Assembly (NCBI GenBank): GCA_016845145.1 | Contig: JAERTE010000068.1 | Location: forward strand, 1 to 64,000 | Source of the DNA: Rhodospirillaceae bacterium | GTDB taxonomy: Bacteria > Pseudomonadota > Alphaproteobacteria > Rhodospirillales > Casp-alpha2 | Reading direction: 5' to 3' | DNA length: 64,000 bases | Program-made: the position numbers and the translations under genes | Notes under the pieces: model-generated | Told to the model about the DNA's origin: nothing | The model's database searches: none | What the model saw: the letters and a program-made list of their open reading frames with translations, nothing else | Shown: piece after piece, positions 29,197 to 39,300 of the stretch | Position numbering within the stretch: the first letter of the stretch is position 1 | Layout: each line of letters starts with the position of its first letter

Positions 29197-30147
29197 ATGA
29201 CTTCATCATTGACACGGCCCGAGGGCTCTTTCGTGGCGTTGATCACGCCCATGAACGCGGATGGCTCCATCGATTTTGAGGGTTTTCGCACGCTGCTCAA
29301 ATTCCATGAGGACAACGGCACATCTGCCGTGCTGATCATGGGTTCCACCGGCGAGGTGTCGATGCTGAGCTCCGAAGAACGCCATGCCATCGTGCGCGAA
29401 ACCATGAAGGCGCACACCGGCAAGATGCTGTTCTATTATGGCTGCACCGGCACCACCACACAGTCGACCATCGACTATGTGGCGCAGGCCGCCGCCGACG
29501 GCGCCGACGGCGCGATCATTGCAGCGCCGGCTTATATCTGCGCATCCAACGCCGACATCGTGCAATTTTGTTTGGAGGTCGCCGACGCGTCCGACATCCC
29601 GCTCGGGTTCTACAACAACCCGCCGCGCGTCAACACGGATCTGACCACCCCGGATTTGTTGCGTTTGGCGGAGCACCCGAAGTTCGTGGTGTTGAAGGAA
29701 TCCACCACCCGTGTCGGGCAGGTGGCGCAGATGTGCGCCGCCAAGTCTGACATGGCCTTGATGTGTTGCTGTTCGCCCAACCTGGGATTGGTGGTGCCGA
29801 TGATGGCGCTTGGTGGCCACGGCACCGCGAACATGACCGGCAATATCATCCCGCGTGAAATGGCGACGATTTCGACGCCATGGCAAAACGGCGATGATGC
29901 GTTTGCCTGCCGCGAGGCGTGGCTGAAAAACCTGCCGATGCTGCACTTCGCCTATTCGGCGATCAATCCGGTGGCCATGAAGAGCCTGATGGCGGCGGTT
30001 GGCCTGCCGGCGGGACCGTTACGCAAGCCTTTGATGCCGCTCGATCCCGTGGCCCTGCAAAAGGGGCTGGATATCTGCCGCGAGCTCGGCCTCGAGAAAA
30101 CCTATGGCTATAAATTAGATGCCTCCCAGGTTCTGGCGGCCGAGTAA
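29197..30147 (+). CDS. DapA-family (N-acetylneuraminate lyase superfamily) aldolase
   Basis: A 316-residue class I aldolase of the dihydrodipicolinate synthase family. The Schiff-base lysine is K167 in VVLKEST and the proton-relay tyrosine is Y139 in GFYNNPPR. The carboxylate-binding loop is GSTGE at 49-53. It may be a second dihydrodipicolinate synthase or a sugar-acid aldolase; the several changed active-site neighbours and the two SDR genes behind it favour a catabolic role, but this is inference. GGAG lies ten bases before the ATG. Confidence 0.82.
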   Translation: MTSSLTRPEGSFVALITPMNADGSIDFEGFRTLLKFHEDNGTSAVLIMGSTGEVSMLSSEERHAIVRETMKAHTGKMLFYYGCTGTTTQSTIDYVAQAAADGADGAIIAAPAYICASNADIVQFCLEVADASDIPLGFYNNPPRVNTDLTTPDLLRLAEHPKFVVLKESTTRVGQVAQMCAAKSDMALMCCCSPNLGLVVPMMALGGHGTANMTGNIIPREMATISTPWQNGDDAFACREAWLKNLPMLHFAYSAINPVAMKSLMAAVGLPAGPLRKPLMPLDPVALQKGLDICRELGLEKTYGYKLDASQVLAAE

Positions 30148-30156
30148 CGCGAACGC

Positions 30157-30909
30157 ATGAGCCGGACCGTCCTCATTACTGGCGCCGCCAGCGGTATCGG
30201 CGCGGCTGTGGCCAAGCGACTGGCCGGGCCCGAAACCAGACTTGTCTTGCATACGCGGAAGTCCGCCGATGGGCTTGAGGCCGTTGCCGCGGAAGCTCGG
30301 GCCGCGGGTTCTGATGTGGAGACCACGCTGCTTGATCTTAGCGTCCCTGGGGCCGGTGCTGATCTTGTTGGGCTGGGGGTGCAGGCGTTTGGAGGGCTCG
30401 ACCAGGTCGTCGCCAATGCGGGGTTCGCGCAATCGGGAAACATCGACGATGTCGACCGCGCAGCATTGGACGCAAGTCATGCCGCAATGACCGGCGCATT
30501 CTATGACCTCGCGCATGCCGCCGGAGACAACCTGAGGGCATCGGCATGCGGGCGCGTTGTGGCTATCAGTTCATTTGTCGCCCATGTTTTCGATATCGAC
30601 CGGCCTTTCGCTGTTACCGCGGCAGCCAAGGAAGGCACCGAAGCACTGGTGAAAGCACTGGCCCGGCAACTCGCGGAGAGTGGCGCGACGGTAAATGCTG
30701 TTGTGCCGGGATACACGCGAAAGGACGCCGCCGGGCACAATGCCCTGGGATCGGAGGCGTGGCAACGCGCCGCTCAGCGCACGCCAACGGGGCGTTTAGC
30801 GGAGCCCAATGAGATCGCCGCGCTCGTGGTTTTCTTGTTGTCCGCCGATGCCGGTCAAATTACCGGCCAGATCATTCATGTGGATGGCGGCCTGGCCTTA
30901 GGGATTTAA
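30157..30909 (+). CDS. SDR-family protein lacking the usual catalytic tyrosine
   Basis: A 250-residue short-chain dehydrogenase/reductase fold. The cofactor loop TGAASGIG and the NAG motif (VANAGF) are intact. The catalytic serine is S138 or S139 in AISSF and the lysine is K158. The place four residues before the lysine, normally tyrosine, is T154 (VTAAAK). A subfamily with this change exists to my knowledge; such proteins may use another acid or be non-catalytic. The gene follows the DapA-like gene by nine bases and precedes a canonical SDR by 18 bases, so the three probably form one operon. Confidence 0.8.
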   Translation: MSRTVLITGAASGIGAAVAKRLAGPETRLVLHTRKSADGLEAVAAEARAAGSDVETTLLDLSVPGAGADLVGLGVQAFGGLDQVVANAGFAQSGNIDDVDRAALDASHAAMTGAFYDLAHAAGDNLRASACGRVVAISSFVAHVFDIDRPFAVTAAAKEGTEALVKALARQLAESGATVNAVVPGYTRKDAAGHNALGSEAWQRAAQRTPTGRLAEPNEIAALVVFLLSADAGQITGQIIHVDGGLALGI

Positions 30910-30927
30910 ACGAGAGGGAAGATAGAC

Positions 30928-31719
30928 ATGAGGCTTTCAGGAAAAGTCGGTATCGTCACGGCTGCGGCATCGGGGATGGGCCGCGCGGGATCGGAGATAT
31001 TCGCGCGCGAAGGTGCGAGCGTGGCGGTGGTCGACCGGGACGAACAAGGCGTCAACCAAGTTGTCGAGGAGATTAACCAGGCCGGCGGCAACGCGTTCGC
31101 TATCGGCGCGGATCTACGCGATGACAAAGCTGCCGCCGAGATCGTTGAGCGCACCGTATCCGAGTTCGGACGGCTGGATTTTGTTTGGAACCATCTTGGC
31201 CACCCGGGGCCGGCGGCGGTCGAGGGTGTTGATATGGCCGAATATGATCTCGCCATTGATCTCAACTTGCGTTCGCAACTGGTGACGACCGAAGCGGCCA
31301 TTCCCTACATGCGCGACGCCGGTGGCGGTTCGCTCGTATACACGGCGTCGACGGCGGGCATTTCCGGTTCTCCGCAAAGCCCAGTGTATTCCATGGTCAA
31401 GCACGGCATTGTCGGTTTCGTGCGCTCGCTTTCCAGGCGGCTGGGTCCCGACAACATCCGCGTCAACGCAGTTTGCCCGGGCCCCATTGATACGCCCATG
31501 TTGCGGGTGTTCGTCAGCCGCCCCGATTCCAGCCCCGATGCACCGTCGCGGACAGCCGAAGAAGTAGAGGAAATGGTTGCCGGACGCGCCGGCGTGGTGC
31601 CGCTGAAACGGTTCGGACAACCCGATGAGGTGGCCAAGGCGGCGATGTTTTTGATTTCAGATGATGCGTCGTTCATTACCGGTGCGGCGCTGCCCGTCGA
31701 CGGCGGAATTACGGCCTAG
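30928..31719 (+). CDS. SDR-family oxidoreductase
   Basis: A 263-residue classical short-chain dehydrogenase/reductase. The cofactor loop is TAAASGMG and the catalytic triad is S141, Y154 and K158 (YSMVK). The C-terminal PVDGG motif is intact. GAGGGAAG lies eight bases before the ATG. Third gene of the DapA-like/SDR/SDR run. The substrate is not evident. Its TAG stop shares CTAG with the stop of the convergent kinase gene. Confidence 0.86.
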   Translation: MRLSGKVGIVTAAASGMGRAGSEIFAREGASVAVVDRDEQGVNQVVEEINQAGGNAFAIGADLRDDKAAAEIVERTVSEFGRLDFVWNHLGHPGPAAVEGVDMAEYDLAIDLNLRSQLVTTEAAIPYMRDAGGGSLVYTASTAGISGSPQSPVYSMVKHGIVGFVRSLSRRLGPDNIRVNAVCPGPIDTPMLRVFVSRPDSSPDAPSRTAEEVEEMVAGRAGVVPLKRFGQPDEVAKAAMFLISDDASFITGAALPVDGGITA

Positions 31720-33686
31720 TCCGCTTTTCGAATGCAGCGTTCCGGCGGGAAGGTTACGATCACGGTGGTTCCCTGACCTGCCTCACTATTGATTCCAAGC
31801 TGACCGTCGTGCAGTTCGACAAGTTGCCGCGATAGAGACAATCCCAATCCGGTGCCTTCGTGGGCAAGCGTCGGACTTTCACGCACTTGGCCAAAGGGTT
31901 CCAGTACCTTTTCAATGTCCTCGGGCGCAATGCCGATACCGCTATCTTGTACTTGGATTTCCAATCCACCGACATCGGTCGCGTTGGCCCGCAATTTGAC
32001 CAACCCGTCGGCAGGCGTGAACTTGAACGCGTTCGAAAGCAGGTTGACGAGCACTTGCTTGATTAAGCGTTCATCGGCTTGCAAAGCGGGAAGGTCCTGT
32101 GAGATATCCAACTCAACCTGAGCGGCAGTAGAACGATGCCGCCCCGTTGCCATTTTCAGTGATGAAGAAATGGCGTCGGAAACATCAACAGTTTCGTCAC
32201 CGGCGACCATGCGACCGGCTTCAACCTTGGAGATATCCAGAATGTCTCCGATGACTTCAAGCAGGTGATTGGCGGAAAACCCGATGTCACCGGCATATTC
32301 CTGATAACGCCGATGACCCAATGCGCCATATAGCTCCGTCGTCATGATTTCCGAGAATCCGATGATGGAGTTCAATGGCGTACGCAATTCGTGGCTCATA
32401 TTTGCAAGGAAATCGGATTTGGCTTTGCTTGCCCGTTCCGCATCTTGTTTCGCGTGTTCTAAGGCTGCAGCGGTCTGTTGGTGCCCAGTGATTTCGTTCC
32501 GGAGATCAATGGTCTGGCGGGACACCGTGCGCCTCAAGGTCCATAGCCAGCCGACAACCGCAACAAAGGCGATGGCGAATAGGCCGATCCCGATCCAGAT
32601 GTAGCGAAAATAAGCTTCGCGAACCTCCGCCTGATCGCGCTCAGGATCGAAAATCAGTTGTCCGTCAAAATCATTCTTTACCAGCCCCCCTTGTTGCAAG
32701 ATCGTATGCATGCGTTGCCAGCGCGCTGGATTGACATGGCCTAGCTTGACAACGGGATACAGCATCAATTTCCGAACTTCGCCGGCTTGGAACCGATTGA
32801 ACCCGGCGAGATCGACGACCGGAAAGCGGCGGGGTAAATCTTTGGTAATTCTGGTGACAATGGCGTCAGGGTTCTCAAGCGCGTACTGCCAGCCTTCCAG
32901 CGTGGCTTCAACGAACCGCCGCACGATGTCGGGGTTGGATTTGGCGAAGGCTTCGGTGGTAAATAACGAGTCACCATAAAAATCAACACCATAGGCTGAT
33001 GGCTTCAAGACGGTGATTGGGACGTTCTCACGCTTCGCGCGCCACAGGCCGGTCAGTAAATACCCCGGATAGGCACCGACCCGCCCAGCCGCCAAATGGC
33101 TAAAGGGCCGGCCGCCGATTTCCTTGGTGTTCGGGCCTTTGACGTCTTTTGGATCAATCCCCTCGTTACGCAGCACCGCCTGTAATTCTACGTCGGCCAA
33201 TTGTCCCATTTCACGCCATACCGTGAGGTGGGTCAGATCCGCCGGCGAGCGGACATTGGCGTCTTGGCGGGCGAAAATAGCGACAGGGCTTTGTTGGAAG
33301 ATCGATGCGAGAACGACCAGAGGGGTTCCTTGATCTCGAGCCATCAAAATTTCGCCGGCGCCAAGCCCGAAGTGCGCGCGGCCGTCCCGCACTTCAGTGA
33401 CGCCGTTCAGAATCCGCTTGTTTGCTGCAATGGCGGTCCGAACCTCGACTTCCAAGCCGGCGTTTTGGTAAAAACCTTGCCACTGCGCGGCGTAAATGCC
33501 GGCAAACTGAAACTGATTGTCCCAGCGCAACTGCATCACCACTTTGTCCGCAGCCGATAAAGGTGACGCAATCGACAATATGAAACTCAGCGCGGCAAGT
33601 GCCGGAAATGCTCCTCTCCCAAATGACAGCCCACCGCGCCAGCCTCGTGCTTTTGTTTGGCGGTCATTTCGACGAAGCAATGCCAT
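31716..33686 (-). CDS. histidine kinase with NMT1/THI5-like periplasmic binding domain
   Basis: A 656-residue sensor kinase. A signal-like helix ends near SPLSA; an NMT1/THI5-like solute-binding domain follows (about residues 45-330; LRWDNQFQFAGIYAA is typical). A membrane helix near 365-385 leads straight into HisKA with H432 in SHELRTPL and HATPase_c with NLLSNAFKF and GTGLGLSLS. THI5-like domains bind pyrimidine or thiamine precursors and related small molecules, so the kinase probably senses such a ligand in the periplasm. No response regulator is adjacent. The ATG at 33686 was taken as start; a TTG six codons upstream at 33704 is also open. Confidence 0.86.
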   Translation of the reverse strand: MALLRRNDRQTKARGWRGGLSFGRGAFPALAALSFILSIASPLSAADKVVMQLRWDNQFQFAGIYAAQWQGFYQNAGLEVEVRTAIAANKRILNGVTEVRDGRAHFGLGAGEILMARDQGTPLVVLASIFQQSPVAIFARQDANVRSPADLTHLTVWREMGQLADVELQAVLRNEGIDPKDVKGPNTKEIGGRPFSHLAAGRVGAYPGYLLTGLWRAKRENVPITVLKPSAYGVDFYGDSLFTTEAFAKSNPDIVRRFVEATLEGWQYALENPDAIVTRITKDLPRRFPVVDLAGFNRFQAGEVRKLMLYPVVKLGHVNPARWQRMHTILQQGGLVKNDFDGQLIFDPERDQAEVREAYFRYIWIGIGLFAIAFVAVVGWLWTLRRTVSRQTIDLRNEITGHQQTAAALEHAKQDAERASKAKSDFLANMSHELRTPLNSIIGFSEIMTTELYGALGHRRYQEYAGDIGFSANHLLEVIGDILDISKVEAGRMVAGDETVDVSDAISSSLKMATGRHRSTAAQVELDISQDLPALQADERLIKQVLVNLLSNAFKFTPADGLVKLRANATDVGGLEIQVQDSGIGIAPEDIEKVLEPFGQVRESPTLAHEGTGLGLSLSRQLVELHDGQLGINSEAGQGTTVIVTFPPERCIRKAD

Positions 33687-33846
33687 CAGGGTATTGAGCC
33701 TCAAAACAAGGAACGGGCGGTAGAGGTAGAATCATTCTACAAAATTATTTCAATATGCATATATAAAAATAACTGCTAATGCGGCTCTCATGCCATCATT
33801 CGCAATATGAATGGATTGAACCGCGTTCGCCAAACCGACCGGTTTG

Positions 33847-35421
33847 CTAGCGTCCTTTGGAGCGGCGGTCTTCCGGCTTGATGGTTTGGCTTTTTTCGAA
33901 CTGATCTTCGAAAACGCCGCGTACACCTTGAAAGAATTCGGCAAATGGCTTGATGGCCTCTCCGGTTAATTGCCCATCGGGGACCATTTCCGGGCTTGGT
34001 GTGTATGGGGCCAGGGGGTCGGTTTCTTTCTCCATATCAGGGATCTGGGGCGTCTTGGGCGCGGTCGCCGGCTTTGTCCGTATCGCGGGCCCTTGCGCCC
34101 CCGCCGGCAGGGTCGGCTGCCCGCTGAATGCGCTTACCTTCAAATCGCCGACAATATTGAGAAGCTTGTAGGCGGCAATGACGACATCGGAATTGGCGGA
34201 TTCGGCATCACTCTGCGCGTTGATCAATTCCGTTTCGCCGGTCAGCACGTCAATCAGCGAGCGGTTGCCGAGTTTGCGTTCCTCGCGCGCCAATTCCAGA
34301 AAAGCGGCGGCAATGTCGGCTTGATTCTGGCGCGAAGCCGCAGTGGCGCGGGCGGTATGCAACTCCTGCCAGGCGTTACGGGTTTCCTCGACGATACGTC
34401 GGCGGGTGTCCGCCACGGTCCGAACGCTGGAAACCACATCCAGTTGCGCGGCGCGCAAGGTATTGACGGCCGTGAGCCCCAAATTGATGGGGATGCTCAT
34501 TTCGACCTTGGCGGAGAATTCTTTCTTCAGGTCGACCGTGCCGCTGACGTTATTCTTCCATTTCCGCTCGACGATGCCCTCGATTTTGGGGAAAAACTCG
34601 GACCCGAACGTATTGTGTACATCTTTGCGGGCCTTGGCGGCAGCGAGGCGGTCAAAAATCAGGTCGTTGTTGCCTTTTTCCGCACGGGAAATGGCGTCCT
34701 CCAAGCTGATGGGCAACAATGCGACCGGCAGCTTTACGGGCTGTAGGCGTTCTTCTTGCGGGTGTTGGTCGAAAATCGCGAAATAGCGGTTTCGCGCACT
34801 GATCAATGTGCCCTCCGACTGGATCTCCCGTGCATCCGCGCCCGCCAATTGGCGCTTGGCCTGCAATACGTCGGTCGACAATCCGCCGCCGGTCTCCACG
34901 CGCGCTTCCTCCAACCCCGTCTGTTTGCGGATGTTGTCCTTGGAGCGGCGCGCGAACTCCAACACCCGTGATGCGCGGTAGAGATTGACGTAAGCTTCAA
35001 CCGCTTCTTGCAAAAGGTCTTCTTCGGCGCCGCTTAAGTTGGTGCGGGCTTCGACCAGTTCCAGTCGGGCTTTTTCAACCGCGGCGTTGGTGGCGCCGAA
35101 ATCCCACAACAGTTGTGTCAGGCTCAAATCGATTTCGCTGAACGGCAGTGAGGTGTCAGTGTCGTGCGGGTTCTCTATGTTTTCATAGCCGTGCGTGGCG
35201 GTTGGCTCGAGTACGGGATACCAGTCACCCAGCGCTTCGCGGGCCCGGTTTTGCGCTGCACGGACATCGGCCCGAGCACCGACCACCCGGTCGTGCTGTG
35301 TGATGACTTCGGGAACCAGCGAGCCAAGGCTTTGGGCGTTCGCATCCGCGGCGAACAACAGCCCAAGCAGCGCAAAGGCTGCGCCGCCTCGCCCTACCTG
35401 TCCCGTTCTCCCGCAGCGCAT
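33847..35421 (-). CDS. TolC-family outer-membrane channel protein
   Basis: A 524-residue outer-membrane factor. A Sec signal ends near ADANA, and two repeated helical TolC halves follow with the usual coiled-coil helices and amphipathic strands (YENIENPHDT to LSLTQLLWDFGAT; later GLTAVNTLRAAQLDV). The C-terminal 90 residues are an extra Pro- and Lys-rich tail. TolC-type proteins are the exit channel of type I secretion and efflux systems. It stands 963 bases from, and divergent to, the giant secreted-type protein, so it is a candidate exit channel for that protein (inference). No ABC exporter or membrane-fusion gene is next to it. Confidence 0.87.
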   Translation of the reverse strand: MRCGRTGQVGRGGAAFALLGLLFAADANAQSLGSLVPEVITQHDRVVGARADVRAAQNRAREALGDWYPVLEPTATHGYENIENPHDTDTSLPFSEIDLSLTQLLWDFGATNAAVEKARLELVEARTNLSGAEEDLLQEAVEAYVNLYRASRVLEFARRSKDNIRKQTGLEEARVETGGGLSTDVLQAKRQLAGADAREIQSEGTLISARNRYFAIFDQHPQEERLQPVKLPVALLPISLEDAISRAEKGNNDLIFDRLAAAKARKDVHNTFGSEFFPKIEGIVERKWKNNVSGTVDLKKEFSAKVEMSIPINLGLTAVNTLRAAQLDVVSSVRTVADTRRRIVEETRNAWQELHTARATAASRQNQADIAAAFLELAREERKLGNRSLIDVLTGETELINAQSDAESANSDVVIAAYKLLNIVGDLKVSAFSGQPTLPAGAQGPAIRTKPATAPKTPQIPDMEKETDPLAPYTPSPEMVPDGQLTGEAIKPFAEFFQGVRGVFEDQFEKSQTIKPEDRRSKGR

Positions 35422-35503
35422 CGGCTTGGTTCCCTAATCCGCGCAACGTTGGCGAGCCCAGGGACGAGACCGGAAGGTCCTGACATGGGCGCGCAACACC
35501 GTA

Positions 35504-35533
35504 GGCCGCGAACAATCTCAAAAGTTCGCGGCC
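35504..35533. repeat. perfect 10-base inverted repeat upstream of the tolC-like gene
   Basis: GGCCGCGAAC (35504-35513) and GTTCGCGGCC (35524-35533) are perfect inverted copies around a 10-base loop. It lies 83 bases before the start of the TolC-like gene and 134 bases beyond the stop of the upstream HTH gene. Neither strand has a T run after the stem, so a simple intrinsic terminator is unlikely; it may be an operator or an RNA hairpin in the tolC leader. Confidence 0.6.
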
Positions 35534-35666
35534 GCTTATAGATTTGTCTGAGGGCTTCCTCCCGGGAATACCCTTCTCTTTATTGCGGCTGATCATATCA
35601 CCGGGGTTTTCCGGCGGACAAGCGCGCCGTTGCGGAGATGCTAAGACAATTGTGGATAGATACCGG

Positions 35667-36146
35667 CTATTCGGCGTGGCGTTTGAGGGTGCCGTCTTTC
35701 TCTACCGCTTCGTCAAGCTCGCGAAGTTCTTGCTCGACCCGGTGGCGCAACTCGAAATATCGGCGCTTTTCGTTCTCCGACAAACGCGCCCCGGCGGGGC
35801 TGTTGTCGCCGGTCGCCTCGCAGATGAAGGCCAGCAGTTCCCCGACAGCCACGGGCACATCAAGCGCCTCGTCGCGGACACTGCGGTCGCCGGTGTCATG
35901 GTCGACGGACTCGTGGATGCGGTTGAGCTCTTCGGTCAACGGTGCCGTGTCGGCAACACGCTCCAGCGCCACCACCACGTCTATAGGCATGAAAGCAGAT
36001 TTTTCGAAGCTCTGGTACTGCGACAAATTGGTCGGCTTCACGCGGCAAACCTGCGCCGCTTCCTGCAGACTGCCGAAGGCATCGAGCAATTTGCGGGTCG
36101 CCAGCTTCAGAAGCCGGGTTTCCATTTCATTCAAGTCTGCGTTCAT
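35667..36146 (-). CDS. CII-like helix-turn-helix protein
   Basis: A 159-residue acidic protein. The first 80 residues resemble the CII/CP76-type HTH fold seen in many alphaproteobacterial proteins (LQEAAQVCRVKPTNLSQY, then FMPIDVVVALE). The rest is helical and charged, with a likely coiled coil at the end. It could regulate the tolC-like gene downstream or the divergent giant gene 238 bases away, but this is only position-based. AAGGGGAAC precedes the ATG. It could be a domesticated phage regulator; nothing else phage-like is near. Confidence 0.6.
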   Translation of the reverse strand: MNADLNEMETRLLKLATRKLLDAFGSLQEAAQVCRVKPTNLSQYQSFEKSAFMPIDVVVALERVADTAPLTEELNRIHESVDHDTGDRSVRDEALDVPVAVGELLAFICEATGDNSPAGARLSENEKRRYFELRHRVEQELRELDEAVEKDGTLKRHAE

Positions 36147-36354
36147 TTTATGTTCCCCTTGCCGTTGACAGTGACATGGCGTGCTGGATTTTGTAGTGTA
36201 AAGCTAGGGAATGGAAGGATTTCTGGCAACCACCAAGACGGTAAGGTTGTGGTCAAGGTGCTGGCGTAGAAATCCGGCTATTCCCGATGGTTTGTTGTGG
36301 GGCCCGCGCGGATACCGGTGCGGAAACCCGGCGGAAACCGAAACAACAAAAGGT

Positions 36355-36371
36355 GGAGGCTTAACGTCTCC
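36355..36371 (+). promoter_or_regulatory. small hairpin in the leader of the giant gene
   Basis: GGAGGC and GTCTCC can pair (one G-T pair) around TTAAC, 14 bases before the giant gene's ATG. The stem hides a GGAGG that is too far from the start to act as its binding site. The likely binding site is GGGA at 36372-36375. A six-codon frame starting at 36375 overlaps the giant start. The region could affect translation, but the evidence is weak. Confidence 0.25.
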
Positions 36372-36384
36372 GGGATGACCAACG

Positions 36385-39300
36385 ATGGCCGTTGATGAGA
36401 CGACAGGCGGCCCGTCGATACGAAAGCCAGAAAGCCGTCAACAATTAGAACAATACGACGGCCAATTCATAGCTCTTGAGGATACGGGAACGGTTCGCAC
36501 GGTTCCCGAATGGGCGTTCGAAGACGCGGCTTTTACGCGGCACGGCAACGATCTGGTGATCGAGGCTGCCGATGGTGGCGTGTGGGTCGTCGCGGGTTAT
36601 TACGCCAACGGTTCGCGGCCTGATTTACAAAGCCTGACCGGCGAGACCTTGACCCCGGAAATGATCGCCCAGCGCGTTGCTATGGGCCCGCCGGTGCAGG
36701 TCGCGCAGGCCGCCCAAGCAGACGGTCCGCAAACCGATGTGCCGCCGCAAAATCCCGCAGACGAAAATCCAACCGGCCCGCAAACCCCACCGACCGAAGC
36801 CGCGCCCGGCGCAGAGGGCTCGCTGGAACAGCTGTTGCTGTCATTGTCGACGGAAGGCGGGGCAGAAGGCAGCGCCGGGTTGCTGCAGGTGTTTCAGGCC
36901 GCGGCACGCGAGGCGCTGGGTGAAAATGCCACGCCCGAGCAATTGGCCGCTCTGCAACAGGCCTTTATGGACGCGCTGCAGGGCGGCATTGCCTTCGGCG
37001 ACAACCCGGCTGATGCGCTGGAGGCGGCGAAAGCCGTTTTTGCCGATCCGCCGCCGCCGGCCCCCGCCGAAGACAATACCCCGGAAGCACAAGCCGGCAA
37101 TCTGTTGCAGGCATTGGCGTCGGGCGAAGGGGCGGGGGATTTGATTGAGCAGCTTGCGGCGCAGGCCGCCGGTGGTGAGGCGATCGACCCCGAGCAGGCG
37201 GCGTTGGCGGCGCAGGCGTTCATTGACGGCCTGGGCGAAAGCCTGGCCGAGGGTGAGTTACCGACGGAAGCCCTGGCGCTTGCCGATCAGCTATCGGGAG
37301 ATGTGGCCGACGGGGTGACGCCGGCGGGCGAAGGCAGCCCCGGCGATGCCTTGTTGCAGGCTTTGGCGTCGGGAGAGAACGCGACGCAAGTGGTCGATCA
37401 GGTTTTGGGCGATACGGCGGGCGACCCCAATGCGGCCGGCGCCTTTACCGACGCATTGGTCGGTGCGCTTGAATCGGGACAGTCGTTGCAAGCGGCGATG
37501 GCCCAGGCCGCCGATGCTCAGGAGAACCTGGCGCAGGCACTGCAGCAAACGACGGCGCCGGGCGACCCAACCTTACAGGCATTGGCCACCGGTGAGGGCG
37601 CCGAGCAGCTGCCGTCCGACCCGAATTTTCAGCAAGCCTTGGCCGACGCCTTGTCCAGCGGCCAGTCCACGGCGCAAGCCTTGCAGTCGGCGCAAGCGGC
37701 TGTTGATAATTTGAACCAGGCGCAAGCACAGACCACGGCGCCGGGTGACCCGGTGTTGCAGGCCTTGGCATCTGGCAACAACGTCGAACAAAACGTCGGC
37801 GGCTCGGAAGCCTTTCAACAAGCCCTGTCGCAGGCTTTGGCCGGCGGCGGCTCAACAGGGGCGGCCGTGCAATCCGCCCAGGCGACGGCCGATACCCTGA
37901 ACCAGGCGGTGGCGGCAACCACCGCACCCGTCTCGCCCGCCGACGCCTTGGTGCAGGCCTTGGCCAGTGGCGAAAACGTCGCTCAAGCCGTCGGCGAGGG
38001 TGGTGATACATTCGAGCAAGCCCTGGCCCAGACATTGGCCGGCGGCGGCAGCGCCGAACAAGCGGTCAGCGAGGCCACGGAAACAGCGGCGGCCACGGAA
38101 ACCGCCGTGGCCGAAACGACCACCGAACCAGCTGCCGCAGAACCGGCAGTTGAAACCGCAGCTGCTGAACCGGCACCGGCGCCCGCTCCAGTAGCAGCCC
38201 CAGCGCCAGCTCCGGCTCCAGCTCCGGCTCCGGCTCCGGCTCCACAACAAGTTGCTGCGGCGACCCCGGAACCGGTGGTGCCCGTCCCGCAACCTGTGGC
38301 TCCGGCACCTCAGCCTGTTGCACCACCGCCTCAGCCGGCTCCCGCTCCGCCACCGCCGGCTGCGCCCGCGCCACAGCCCGTCGCACCCGCGCCGCAGCCC
38401 GTTGCACCGGCACCACAGCCGATTGCGCCCGCGCCAGCACCTGTCCCGGCTCCCGCACCTGTCCCGGCTCCCGCACCGGCCCCGCAGCCGATCGCCCCGG
38501 CGTCTGCCCCAACTCCGGCGCCAGCTCCCGCACCCGCCCCAGCACCAGCTCCGGCCCCGGCGCCAATATCCGGCGGTAGCGGAAGCTCCAGTTTGTTTGG
38601 CGGTGGCGGATCTTCTCCAGCGCCCGCGCCATCGCCGGCCCCAGCGCCACGACCAAGCCCAAGGCGCTCGCCGTCGCCCGAACCGGAACCTGATCCGGCG
38701 CCCGCGCCCGATCCAGCGCCGGATCCGACGCCAAAGTCGAAACCGAATTTATCCCCCACCTCCAAAAACTTCGCAGAGCCAGGCTCTGAGGACACCACCG
38801 TCACCTTCACCGCCGCCGACTTTACCGGCGCCTACTCCGACCCCGATGGCGATCAGCTAAGCCGGGTCAGAATCGACACCCTGCCAAACAACGGCACGCT
38901 GAAGTTGGGCGCGGCGAACGTGACGCAAGGTCAGGTGATTCCCGCCGGCCAGCTGGGCAACTTGACGTTCGTACCAACCGCGAATTATTCCGGCACCACG
39001 GGTTTCTCGTACGTTGCCCATGATGGGTTCCAGTATTCGCCGGTGCCGGGCTCCGTTTCCATGAACATCGCCAGCGTGGCCGATGCACCGACGTTCTCGG
39101 GCTCGGCATCGCTAGAGAGTGTTGCCGTCGGTGCAACCAATCCGGCGGGAGAAACGGTGCAATCGCTGTTCAGCGGCGTGTATTCGGACGTTGAATCGGA
39201 TTCATTCGCCGGTGTTGTGATCACTGCGGATGCGGCCACCGGTGCGCAAGGCGCATGGCAATATTCCACTGACGGCACCAATTGGTTCGCCGTCGGGTCT

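Noticed and set aside
35504..35533. The perfect inverted repeat read as an intrinsic terminator
   Set aside because: No T run follows the stem on either strand, and it lies 134 bases past the stop of the upstream gene.
35544..36269. Plus-strand frame of 241 codons opposite the CII-like gene
   Set aside because: No domain or binding site, while the minus-strand gene has a good AAGGGG site and a recognisable HTH pattern.
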